Source: a virus. Taken from it: a DNA stretch of 27,166 bases. The stretch lies in IMG/VR virus record IMGVR_UViG_3300047483_000831, positions 1-27,166 of that record. The stretch is one strand, 5' to 3'. A program made the translations under genes and the position numbers. A model generated the notes under the pieces. It saw nothing but the letters and a program-made list of their open reading frames with translations. It was not told where the DNA came from and did no database searches. Below are positions 1-6,415 of the stretch, piece by piece (the first letter of the stretch is position 1; each line of letters opens with the position of its first letter).

Positions 1-148
1 GCAGATACCTGCTGTTGATGCCACCTTGGCCGGCAGCTGGATCACTGAGAACATTACACTGACACCCAGCAGCACAGAACCCTACAAATATAAAGCTGTG
101 AATGTCAGTTTAATCATGCCTGGCAACCTCCAGTATGGTTACCATGAT
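1..148. repeat. Terminal direct repeat (circular overlap), left copy
   Basis: Bases 1-148 recur at 27019-27166 with a single difference (C at 22 versus T at 27040). The repeat lies inside a coding region and the reading frame is kept across the joint, so it is most simply the overlap of a circularly assembled or circularly permuted genome and not a physical end. The unit length is then 27,018 bp. The difference is a synonymous alanine codon change (GCC/GCT), which suggests a mixed population or one read error. Confidence 0.93.
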
Positions 149-1162
149 TACTTTAAATCCACTGATACCTGGACACCGGGCGCTAGAATCATCAATGAGT
201 ACTACTGGAGACCTATTGCTGGCTACGAAACCGAGAGCACGGGTTATGCTGTAGCAGAGTATGATTGGGACACCAGTGGTGAAGCCATACCCAGGCTGTC
301 AGTGACCATGAACACCAGTTACCATCCTGCCAGTGTGGAATTAGATCCAGCTTTTCCTGGAAAGTTTACAGCCGATCACGGTGGTGCTTGTTATAACATC
401 ACCAATCAGTACAACCGTGGTGGTGTACCTGAAGGTTATAGTGATGCTGGTGCTATTGCCAACGAAGAAACATTTGACACCGAAAGTGAATGGGATGATG
501 CCAGTTATACAGGCGATAACAAAGTCTGGCCCAGTCATGTGCTGCCCAGAAGCATGAAGATCACACATTCAGCACCTACAGTGACCACTCGTAGTCAGAA
601 TGGTATCAAATATGTCCGAGATCTGGCCTATAAGAAAACTGTTCTGGAAGTGGAATATCCACCCATGACACAGGCTGATTTTGATGATTTCTACACCACC
701 ATACTCAAAGTTCGTGGTGGTAAGATTCCCTTCTTCTTTAGATTACAGGGCAGTGATGGGGCGAACAACATCTGGGCTTATAAAGGCACCTGGGGTACAA
801 ACAATGTAGGTATCTATACTGCTGAACCTATCGCAGCTGGTGAGAGAACCGCACTAATTGAAGGATTTACCAGTCGTTTCGAAACACCAATACCAGCTGG
901 CAGCATGATGTTGGGCTTACCATCACCAGCTACCAGTGGTGGTGCTGTATTTGCCCTAAACGAAGTGGATGCCAACATCTATGGTGAAGTTCAAGTTAAA
1001 ATGGACTATGCTGCCAGCTATAATGCCAATCCCGGCAGCCGTGTATACTTAAATGCCTACTGGGTAGTATGTACACTGGCTGATGATAACATCGACTTCG
1101 CAGTGGGTGATAGCAGATATACTGGATTTACAGTTCGTTTCGAGTTAGATGAATTCAAGTAA
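1..1162 (+). CDS. Large distal tail protein, C-terminal part (continues from 25280)
   Basis: This is residues about 581-966 of a 966-aa protein that begins at 25280 and crosses the circle joint in frame. Codons start at base 2 and the stop ends at 1162. The section around residues 763-828 (ITHSAPTVTTRSQNG, then YPPMTQADFDDFYTTILK and a Phe-rich strand) resembles the distal-tail domain found in many siphophages, where an imaging-type beta sandwich packs against the tail tube. It is followed without a gap by the gpL-like gene, the order expected for a lambda-like tail tip. The upstream part of the same protein carries a propeller-like adhesin. A separate gene starting at the TTG at 26 is unlikely, because there is no ribosome site and the frame is open upstream. 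The family assignment rests on motif style only. Confidence 0.85.
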   Translation, partial: QIPAVDATLAGSWITENITLTPSSTEPYKYKAVNVSLIMPGNLQYGYHDYFKSTDTWTPGARIINEYYWRPIAGYETESTGYAVAEYDWDTSGEAIPRLSVTMNTSYHPASVELDPAFPGKFTADHGGACYNITNQYNRGGVPEGYSDAGAIANEETFDTESEWDDASYTGDNKVWPSHVLPRSMKITHSAPTVTTRSQNGIKYVRDLAYKKTVLEVEYPPMTQADFDDFYTTILKVRGGKIPFFFRLQGSDGANNIWAYKGTWGTNNVGIYTAEPIAAGERTALIEGFTSRFETPIPAGSMMLGLPSPATSGGAVFALNEVDANIYGEVQVKMDYAASYNANPGSRVYLNAYWVVCTLADDNIDFAVGDSRYTGFTVRFELDEFK

Positions 1163-1171
1163 GGAATCACA

Positions 1172-1735
1172 GTGAGCAGAGTTAATACTACAATCAAGAA
1201 CATCTTGGATGAGAAAACCATCCAGTGTTTCGAAGCAGCTTATATTGATATCGATGGTGGTGTCTACATCACCAATGCTCCCATTAATTTCAGCTATGCT
1301 GGCCATACTTTTGTAAGTCTGGGAAACTTTCTTGGATTTAGTAATATCGAAGAAACCAGTAAGTTTCAGGTCAGCAACATTACCATCAGTCTCAGTGGTA
1401 TTCCTGCTTATGACAACAGTGATCAGAGTTTTATCAGTCAATTCCTGGAACATGATTATGTGGATCGTCGAGTTACAATCTATCGTGCTTTTTTCAGCAA
1501 TGATCAATTCGTAGATGCCATCATAATCTTCAGTGGTCGCATGGATAACCCTGTGATTAACGATCAACCTGGCCAGGACACGGTCATGAGTGTGGAAACT
1601 GTTAACAACTGGGTAGATTACGAGCGCCGTGGTGGCCGCCATACCAATGACACTGAACATCAGAGTTTTTATGCTGGTGACGGTTTCTTTAAATATGCAG
1701 CGGACACCATCAAAGACATTAAATGGGCACCTTAA
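1172..1735 (+). CDS. Tail tip/hub protein, gpL-like (DUF2163-type)
   Basis: The product is 187 aa and starts at GTG, with AAGGA placed just upstream. The middle section (FLEHDYVDRRVTIYRAFF) and the C-terminal stretch (ERRGGRHTNDTEHQSFYAGDG, about residues 151-171) match the style of baseplate-hub proteins of lambda gpL and gene-transfer-agent type, in which a conserved GGRYTN segment precedes a glycine/aspartate turn. It lies between the large distal tail protein and an NlpC/P60-like gene, which is the lambda M-L-K-I-J order. It probably forms the ring joining the tube to the central tip protein. There are only nine bases between the upstream stop and this start, so the two are surely co-translated. 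No cysteine cluster for an iron-sulphur site is evident; the single cysteine is near residue 19. Confidence 0.75.
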   Translation: MSRVNTTIKNILDEKTIQCFEAAYIDIDGGVYITNAPINFSYAGHTFVSLGNFLGFSNIEETSKFQVSNITISLSGIPAYDNSDQSFISQFLEHDYVDRRVTIYRAFFSNDQFVDAIIIFSGRMDNPVINDQPGQDTVMSVETVNNWVDYERRGGRHTNDTEHQSFYAGDGFFKYAADTIKDIKWAP

Positions 1736-1744
1736 GGAACTGAA

Positions 1745-2164
1745 ATGACACTTCAACAACGACTACTGCTTACACAATACCTGAGTAATCTGCAAGGTAC
1801 AGAATTTCGCTGGGGCAGCAATGACTGTAATACCATGGTCAGCGGCCTGGTAGATGTCTTGTACAATCGTGATACCAGTAGATTTATTCGCTTTCAATAT
1901 CATGATTTTACCAGTGCTATGAGATTCAGTCGTGATTATATGACAGCTCGCCAGTGGTTGGGCATACAGGGTTATCGACAACAACAGGTCAGCTCAGCGA
2001 CTGAACTCACTGATGGTGACATATTGCTGATCGAACGAAGAGGTTATAGTCATGCCAGCATATTTTATCGCCAGGCAGCATATACTCTCAGTGAAGATTC
2101 AGGCTTTGTGGCCACACTGGCTCAGGATATCACTGAACCATACACTGTCTGGAGACATCAATAA
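1745..2164 (+). CDS. NlpC/P60-like tail peptidase (gpK-like)
   Basis: The product is 139 aa, about the usual size of a single NlpC/P60-type domain. The candidate catalytic cysteine is C28 in FRWGSNDCNT, and the candidate histidine is H103 in GYSHASIFYRQ, which follows the usual GDILL strand (residues 91-95). Proteins of this kind sit at the tail tip and cut peptidoglycan cross-bridges or process the tip during assembly. The position between the gpL-like and J-like genes fits. Its ATG follows AAGGA, and its stop overlaps the next start (TAATG). Because no separate endolysin is recognisable in the genome, this is the only likely murein-cutting enzyme found. I infer the fold from motif spacing. 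Confidence 0.8.
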   Translation: MTLQQRLLLTQYLSNLQGTEFRWGSNDCNTMVSGLVDVLYNRDTSRFIRFQYHDFTSAMRFSRDYMTARQWLGIQGYRQQQVSSATELTDGDILLIERRGYSHASIFYRQAAYTLSEDSGFVATLAQDITEPYTVWRHQ

Positions 2165-3576
2165 TGGGAAAAGCACTGGGTAAAATCGCCATGCTGGCAG
2201 TGGCCATCTTTGCGCCATATGCCGCGGCCGCACTGGGACTTACTGGTATCAGTGCTACAATTTTTAGTTTCGTTGCCCAGGGTGTAGTGGGATCACTGGT
2301 GGGTGGTGGTGGTTTATTTGGCGGTGGTGACAGTGGTGTTCGTGATACCGGCTATCTGGTTAACCAGACCGGAGGTGTAAAACCCATTCCCATAGTATAT
2401 GGCAATCGCAGACTTGCTGGTACCAGAGTCTACATCGAAACAACCAACGGCGCCGGCAATAAGAGTGGTGATGAATATCTACAACTGGTGTATGCCATTA
2501 GTGAAGGTGAAATTGCCAGCATAGATAACATTTATTTCAATGATCAGCTGGCCTGGACTAAAGCCGGTGGTGTACAGAGTCCCTATACCGGATTGGCTTT
2601 TATAGAAGTTAAACTGGGTACACAGACTCAGGCACCCAGCAGCACAATGTTAGCTAAGATCGGATCAGACTGGACCAGCTCAATGCAGGGTCGTGGTGTA
2701 GCCTGGATCTATGTACAACTGAAATATGATCGCGATCAATTCCCCAGTTTGCCTACCATACAGTGTGATATTCAGGGTCGTCGAGTATACGATGTCACCA
2801 ATATCAGTTTCAGTGGCGACGCCATTGTGGGCAGTCGAACCAGCACCACTAGTGAATTAAGAAATCCTGCCAACTGTATTTTTGATTATCTCACAGATCA
2901 GATCTATGGCAAGGGTTTAAAGCCCTCAGAGATTGATCTAGCGAGTTTTCAGTCAGCGCATGATTATTATGAAGCCTATGCGATAACATTTGATGGTGCC
3001 ATCAATCCCGATGACACCATGTTTAATAATGTACAAAAACAATTATTGGGTTCGAATAGTTACCTGGTGTTCACTAATGGCCAGTATGTGTTAAAGGTCA
3101 ATCGCCGTGAAGCCACACCCAGTTTTACATTCAGTGAAAGCAACATCATCGGTGGCTGGCAGATTGTACTGGGTAGCAAAAAGACTCGTTACAATCGATT
3201 GAAGGTCAATTATTTTAATCCTGATCTGGGCTGGAACCCTGACATGGTGATCATTGAGAACACGACCTATCTGGCTGAGGATTCAGGCACAGTCAGTGAA
3301 ACAGAAATAGATCTACAGTTTACCAGCGACACTGATCTGGCCACCAGGATCGGTACTTTCCTCATGGATCTCAGCCGACATCAGATCAGTGTACAGTTTA
3401 CGGCTGCTCACATGGCACTAGAGTTATCAGTGGGAGATGTTGTATATATCACACATGGTACACCCGGCTGGACCCAGAAGCCTTTTAGAATTATTGGACT
3501 GGTACTTAACCAGGACAGCACAGTAGAAGTATCAGCAGTGGAATATGCTGATGTCTACGATATTATCGAGGGATAA
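2164..3576 (+). CDS. Central tail tip protein, J-like
   Basis: The product is 470 aa, much shorter than lambda J (about 1,130 aa). It begins with a hydrophobic and glycine-rich segment (about residues 10-55), then the block YLVNQTGGVKPIPIVYGNRR typical of tip proteins of the J/TipJ family, where IP.VYG marks the first hub domain. The rest has the alternating strands of hub domains and lacks a long fibronectin-rich C-terminus, so receptor binding has probably moved to other proteins (the fibres at 9769-15145 or the 966-aa tail protein). It overlaps the previous stop by one base. It would cap the tube and hold the tape measure end. Confidence 0.82.
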   Translation: MGKALGKIAMLAVAIFAPYAAAALGLTGISATIFSFVAQGVVGSLVGGGGLFGGGDSGVRDTGYLVNQTGGVKPIPIVYGNRRLAGTRVYIETTNGAGNKSGDEYLQLVYAISEGEIASIDNIYFNDQLAWTKAGGVQSPYTGLAFIEVKLGTQTQAPSSTMLAKIGSDWTSSMQGRGVAWIYVQLKYDRDQFPSLPTIQCDIQGRRVYDVTNISFSGDAIVGSRTSTTSELRNPANCIFDYLTDQIYGKGLKPSEIDLASFQSAHDYYEAYAITFDGAINPDDTMFNNVQKQLLGSNSYLVFTNGQYVLKVNRREATPSFTFSESNIIGGWQIVLGSKKTRYNRLKVNYFNPDLGWNPDMVIIENTTYLAEDSGTVSETEIDLQFTSDTDLATRIGTFLMDLSRHQISVQFTAAHMALELSVGDVVYITHGTPGWTQKPFRIIGLVLNQDSTVEVSAVEYADVYDIIEG

Positions 3577-3579
3577 ACC

Positions 3580-3804
3580 ATGGCAGTTATTAGTGTAAGA
3601 GACGGTCAGGTATTCCTCAGCAATGCCACAGAAATCAGCAATTTAACTGAGATCATTGAAACACTGAATATTGAAGACTTAGCTGATGTCACCATCAGCA
3701 GTGTACAACAGGGTGATGTTCTGATCTATGACAGCCTCGCTGGAGAGTGGCAGAATCAGGCCATCAGTGCAGTGGTTACTGAAGTTGATGGCGGCTCATA
3801 TTAA
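3580..3804 (+). CDS. Small tail-associated protein with fibre-type motif
   Basis: The product is 74 aa and follows the J-like gene after a three-base gap, with GAGGGA as ribosome site. The segment LADVTISSVQQGDVLIYDS and its following W-x-N are the same kind of module as residues 58-85 of the fibre protein at 12192 (LTDVVITSPANNEVLAWDT). In phage fibres this module is usually an N-terminal connector. The last residues are DGGSY, also the last residues of the 683-aa fibre at 10123. It probably attaches to the tip or to a fibre. It may be a detached C-terminal piece of an ancestral longer J protein. The precise role is unknown. Confidence 0.7.
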   Translation: MAVISVRDGQVFLSNATEISNLTEIIETLNIEDLADVTISSVQQGDVLIYDSLAGEWQNQAISAVVTEVDGGSY

Positions 3805-3821
3805 ACTCACTGGAGAAACTT

Positions 3822-4322
3822 ATGACACAAGTTCTGGTACTCAGGCCACCGGTGGCCAGTAAAATCACCACAATAAATCCCTTTGCCTATCTGAGAAGGT
3901 ATGTGAACAATGGATCACAGGAACCCAAGAAGACCAAAAAGAAAAGACCACAGGGTTATCGCTATACCTATTTTGAAGCTGACACCTACTGGGCAGCACT
4001 GGGATTTCTGGGCGACAGGTGCCCAGTGATACCCGACATAGACTCGGATATTGTCATAGGTCGCTATTTCAGTCAGCACATGTGGTTTATCTGGTTAAAA
4101 GAACCCGGTGATGATATCATGAAGTTAATGTCAATTGCTGACACTTTACAGGCAGATCTACTATACATAAATGAAAATCGTGTTTGTGAGGCTGATCTAC
4201 CGCCTTTCGTGGATCTTCATGATGCTGAACAACTCATGGGCTGGCGAGACCAACCTATTCAGGTCGACCTCACTGATGAACTCAGTGATGAATCGTCAGA
4301 TGTTGACAATTTTTATAGTTAA
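3822..4322 (+). CDS. Hypothetical protein, last gene of the tail operon
   Basis: The product is 166 aa, with GGAGA before the ATG. The N-terminal third is basic (EPKKTKKKRPQGYRYTYF around residues 34-52). The middle is aromatic (YWAALGFLG, MWFIWLKEPGDD), and the end is acidic with a serine/aspartate tail. I do not recognise a family and see no signal peptide or membrane segment. Its place at the end of the tail operon suggests a minor tail or host-interaction protein. Its last codons contain the -35 and -10 boxes of the next transcription unit (4303-4330), so its 3' end doubles as a promoter. Confidence 0.75.
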   Translation: MTQVLVLRPPVASKITTINPFAYLRRYVNNGSQEPKKTKKKRPQGYRYTYFEADTYWAALGFLGDRCPVIPDIDSDIVIGRYFSQHMWFIWLKEPGDDIMKLMSIADTLQADLLYINENRVCEADLPPFVDLHDAEQLMGWRDQPIQVDLTDELSDESSDVDNFYS

Positions 4323-4330
4323 GCTATAAT
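4303..4330 (+). promoter_or_regulatory. Sigma70 promoter P1 (TTGACA-16-TATAAT)
   Basis: TTGACA at 4303-4308 and TATAAT at 4325-4330 are both perfect consensus boxes, separated by 16 bases. The -10 context AGCTATAATAA is identical to that of the promoter at 4570-4598. It lies at the very end of the preceding gene and faces a region without a plus-strand gene, so the expected transcript starts near 4337 and meets the terminator at 4534-4571. Confidence 0.8.
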
Positions 4331-4336
4331 AAATAC

Positions 4337-4571
4337 TATTGTCGCAAGACCCAATTGCTGACTTCGGTCAGAGCAGGTATCAGAACTTATTTGTGTTGCA
4401 TGTTTATAGCCATGATTACTAAATTTAAGATCTAAAAATTCTTCAAAAGATGTATTTTTACTCCTGTAACTGGTCCCTGGACCCTTTATAGCCCATACTG
4501 ATACCATAACTGGCTCCGGCCCGTTATATTCTCAAAGACCTACCCGGCCCAGTGCCGGGTATCGTCTTTTT
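4337..4571 (+). ncRNA. Candidate phage small RNA (about 235 nt)
   Basis: The unit runs from a consensus promoter to a strong intrinsic terminator and has no convincing plus-strand gene. The longest notable start, ATG near 4410, gives 11 codons and lacks a ribosome site. Near its 5' end is a hairpin CTGAC-TTCG-GTCAG (4358-4371), a very stable UUCG tetraloop. A GGTC/GACC pair lies around 4480-4492. I do not recognise a known RNA family. It could be a regulatory RNA, an antisense RNA or an RNA decoy. A 62-codon frame on the opposite strand (4507 to 4319) exists but is considered less likely. Confidence 0.5.
4534..4571 (+). terminator. Intrinsic terminator after the tail operon and small RNA unit
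   Basis: The core stem TACCCGGC/GCCGGGTA (4541-4548 with 4554-4561, loop CCAGT) is extended by AAAGAC/GTCTTT across a small internal loop and followed by a run of T to 4571. It would stop both tail-operon read-through and the P1 transcript. The last T of its tract is the first base of the next promoter's -35 box. Confidence 0.9.
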
Positions 4572-4598
4572 GACAATAAATCCTGTTTCAGCTATAAT
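4570..4598 (+). promoter_or_regulatory. Sigma70 promoter P2 (TTGACA-17-TATAAT)
   Basis: TTGACA at 4570-4575 and TATAAT at 4593-4598 are perfect consensus boxes with the ideal 17-base spacing. It begins at the end of the terminator and drives the lipoprotein gene at 4628. An 8-bp inverted repeat, TCCTGTTT at 4581-4588 and AAACAGGA at 4613-4620, brackets the -10 box and start point with centres 32 bp apart (three helical turns), which could be an operator. The right arm also covers the ribosome site. Confidence 0.85.
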
Positions 4599-4627
4599 AA
4601 GATATCGTAAACAAACAGGAGTAAGCA

Positions 4628-4795
4628 ATGCGATTCCAGACCCTCATTCTAGCACTATTATCGTCAGCATTCGTTGTAGGCTGTGGCACCACCAGACCCA
4701 CCGGCACCATTGGTGTTAATGAATTCAGCCAAGCTGCACGAATGGCCGGTTCCAGCCCGATCAGACTGGAGTTATCTGTAGTGTTGTTAGTATAA
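4628..4795 (+). pseudogene. Lipoprotein gene, 5' part, cut by insertion
   Basis: The ATG follows AGGAG. The first 19 residues form a lipoprotein signal: basic start, hydrophobic core LILALLSSAF and lipobox VVGC with Cys19. The native sequence runs on to SSPIR (about residue 46), after which the reading frame enters inserted DNA and stops after nine foreign residues (55 aa in all). The homologous remainder lies at 6324-6569. The ancestral product was probably about 97 aa. With its own strong promoter beside the tail genes it could be a superinfection-exclusion lipoprotein, comparable in setting to T5 Llp, or an Rz1-like outer spanin. The short form still has an intact signal and could be made and lipidated. 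Confidence 0.7.
4673..4764 (+). repeat. 92-bp imperfect direct repeat, left copy
   Basis: Bases 4673-4764 align without gaps to 6324-6415. The first 35 bases are identical, and most differences are clustered in one stretch of about 28 bases in the middle-right part. Both copies encode the lipobox-to-SSPIR section of the lipoprotein. They border a block of 1,559 bases carrying the methyltransferase-like gene. Confidence 0.9.
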
Positions 4796-4797
4796 AG

Positions 4798-4827
4798 AAA
4801 AAAATTGCCCCTGTCAAGGAGCAATTT
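4798..4827 (-). terminator. Intrinsic terminator of the methyltransferase unit
   Basis: Read on the minus strand, AAATTGCTCC pairs with GGGGCAATTT around a six-base loop, and the second arm runs into seven T (plus-strand A run 4798-4804). The arms are plus-strand 4802-4811 and 4818-4827. It sits directly after the stop codon that closes the alternative reading frame of the methyltransferase gene (4826-4828), as expected for the true gene end. Confidence 0.85.
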
Positions 4828-4951
4828 ATTCAAAGTCGAAAAGATTGTTGAGCAGTATCTCTCGTTCTTTTGCCCGAACTTCATCGTCGTAGGGCGGACT
4901 ACCATCAAACCGATAGTTATTAACAACTGGACTCTCTGATTTAGTAACGCC
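4826..4951 (-). pseudogene. Out-of-frame C-terminal continuation of the methyltransferase
   Basis: On the minus strand, a frame shifted by one base from the methyltransferase reads GVTKSESPVVNNYRFDG, then SPPYDDEVRAKEREILLNN and LFDFE, and ends at a TAA at 4826-4828 touching the terminator stem. The charged helix and acidic end look like genuine protein. The current methyltransferase frame stops early at 4941 with a short basic end. The switch point is probably the T5 run at 4952-4956 (A5 on the coding strand). This indicates a frameshift mutation or a homopolymer sequencing error. Confidence 0.6.
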
Positions 4952-6080
4952 TTTTTCCAGAAGATTTTGTAAAGGTGTCGCCTAATGAATCAGCACATAC
5001 AATATTTGGTGAAGAGCAATCCGTTCTTTTTATTGCGGCATCAACATTAGCCTGAGTTAGGTCTATTCCGTATATATTCGAAACATCAACACCTTTATTT
5101 TTAATACCAACCAAGAATTGCCCGTCGCCACACATAGAATCAATAAAAGTCTTATTTGTTGTAAATGCTGTATTATCAAATTGCTCTAATGTGTCTAACA
5201 CATAATTCACAAGACTGGTTGGAGTAAACACTTCTCCTAATGCTTTTACTCGGTCTCTATCTTCAGAAATATCGTTATCGAACTTAGCAGGAGGCAAAAG
5301 ATCTGGATCAGTTATTCTCCATTCCCTGGGAATTTCTAATCCTGTTTCAATTTGATTTAAATCAAACTTACGCACATTCCTTAAACCAAATGCGTGACCT
5401 TTAAACTTCATCCGTTTGACATACTCTGCGTAAACTGGATTCTTTTCAACAAACAATTTTAATTTGTCTGCTTCTTCTTTGGTTGCTGTAGGAATGTAAC
5501 AGATTGTTCCACCATAGACCGGCTCGTTAGTTACGGTATAACTCTTTTTACTTTCCATAACATAGAAAGCAAATTTCCATCCTGAATCAATTTCTTTGTC
5601 TGTGTAATCGTAGGCGACAGAGTTTCTTCCTTTGCCTGGAAGTTGTCTAACAACTTGATTAGGTTTTCCTGTGCCAAAGAACTTATTCATTCCGTTGTTG
5701 GAACCGCTGTAATAAACAAATGGAAAACAGTCAGCAGGATCAGGACTATAAATCTTAGCCGCTAAACCACCTAAAATTTTAGGAGGGCTCGTCCTTGGCT
5801 TTTTACTAACAGAGAAGAAGCAAGTGTTATAAGGCCAAACATCAATATTGTCCATTAAGTGAATAAAGTCAACTTGATAGTCTTTGAAGTATCCAGAAAC
5901 TAAATCCGGGATAATGCCCTTTAAGGTAATGTTGACAAGTGTGCCTTTGTCTTTAAGACGACGGTTGAAATCGTTCCTTGTTGCTGTTTTGTATAAAGTA
6001 GTATTTCCACCCGTGCCGGCAACATTGTTTTCTTCGGCAATGTTAAAGGCAGGGTTGCTAATGCAGTAATCAAACTCCAT
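4941..6080 (-). CDS. Adenine-type DNA methyltransferase-like protein, permuted motif order, 3' frameshift
   Basis: The product is 379 aa and starts at an ATG after AAAGGA. Motif IV-like NPAF is at residues 9-12, almost at the N-terminus. A long central region (about 90-265) would be the target-recognition part. GEVFTP (282-287, motif X-like), IDSMCGDGQF (313-322, motif I, the AdoMet site), IYGID (336-340, motif II) and VCADSL (361-366, motif III) come last. The order IV, recognition, X, I-III is that of beta-class amino-methyltransferases. The catalytic tetrapeptide is NPAF where NPPY/NPPF is usual, so activity is uncertain. The frame breaks near codon 366-374; see the continuation at 4826-4951. 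The gene opposes all its neighbours, looks more AT-rich and lacks their heavy use of CAGT/CCAG words, so it appears acquired. It might protect phage DNA from host restriction. Confidence 0.72.
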   Translation of the reverse strand: MEFDYCISNPAFNIAEENNVAGTGGNTTLYKTATRNDFNRRLKDKGTLVNITLKGIIPDLVSGYFKDYQVDFIHLMDNIDVWPYNTCFFSVSKKPRTSPPKILGGLAAKIYSPDPADCFPFVYYSGSNNGMNKFFGTGKPNQVVRQLPGKGRNSVAYDYTDKEIDSGWKFAFYVMESKKSYTVTNEPVYGGTICYIPTATKEEADKLKLFVEKNPVYAEYVKRMKFKGHAFGLRNVRKFDLNQIETGLEIPREWRITDPDLLPPAKFDNDISEDRDRVKALGEVFTPTSLVNYVLDTLEQFDNTAFTTNKTFIDSMCGDGQFLVGIKNKGVDVSNIYGIDLTQANVDAAIKRTDCSSPNIVCADSLGDTFTKSSGKRRY

Positions 6081-6330
6081 TTACTATTCCTTTAACTTGC
6101 TCCGGGGTCACAAGATATTTATCTTTAAAAGAAGTGTAAAACTCTTTTTCAGTTGTTGGGTTGAAGTTCCAACCTAACTTGTCTTGATATTCACCTGTTA
6201 GATTTTTAAGCAATCGGCTAATTTTTTGATCGTTGGTTAATTTGGAAATAACACCCGATCCTTGGCTACTTACAAAAGCACTCTTGCCCGAAGCATGAGC
6301 ACGATTTATAATTTCGTCAATGAGTTGTAG
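6070..6330 (-). pseudogene. 5'-truncated ORF upstream of the methyltransferase
   Basis: On the minus strand the frame reads about 86 residues, including INRAHASGKSAFVSSQ and LLKNLTGEYQDKLGW, and ends with a TGA that overlaps the methyltransferase start (ATGGAGTTTGA, an 11-base overlap typical of translational coupling). It has no convincing start before the insertion edge at 6324, where the frame runs into lipoprotein DNA. It is therefore the C-terminal end of a partner protein whose start, with any promoter, was lost. I do not recognise the family; a controller, specificity or endonuclease partner is possible but unproven. Confidence 0.6.
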
Positions 6331-6415
6331 GCTGTGGCACCACCAGACCCACCGGCACTATTGGTGTTAATGAATTTGCCCGGGCCAGTCAGATGGCCAG
6401 TTCCAGCCCGATCAG
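6324..6415 (+). repeat. 92-bp imperfect direct repeat, right copy
   Basis: This is the partner of 4673-4764, equal in length with no gaps. The divergence between copies is too large for a fresh target-site duplication. It fits recombination between related phages or an old gene duplication that hosted the insertion. Confidence 0.9.

Noticed and set aside
4337-4400. tRNA-like element around the UUCG hairpin
   Set aside because: No cloverleaf, no T-loop consensus and no acceptor stem could be drawn.
4319-4507. 62-codon minus-strand frame opposite the small RNA unit, with a GGAG near its ATG
   Set aside because: It overlaps the strong plus-strand promoter-terminator unit and its end falls inside the preceding gene. 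It has no visible minus promoter, and the C-terminal half reads as low-quality protein. It remains a minor alternative.
4588-4926. 112-codon minus-strand frame below the methyltransferase
   Set aside because: It runs through the terminator and the opposite strand of the lipoprotein signal region. The neighbouring frame gives a much more protein-like continuation that ends at the terminator.
4673-6415. Insertion sequence or homing endonuclease as cause of the insertion
   Set aside because: No transposase or endonuclease motif is present and there are no terminal inverted repeats. The flanking repeats are long and diverged, unlike a target-site duplication.
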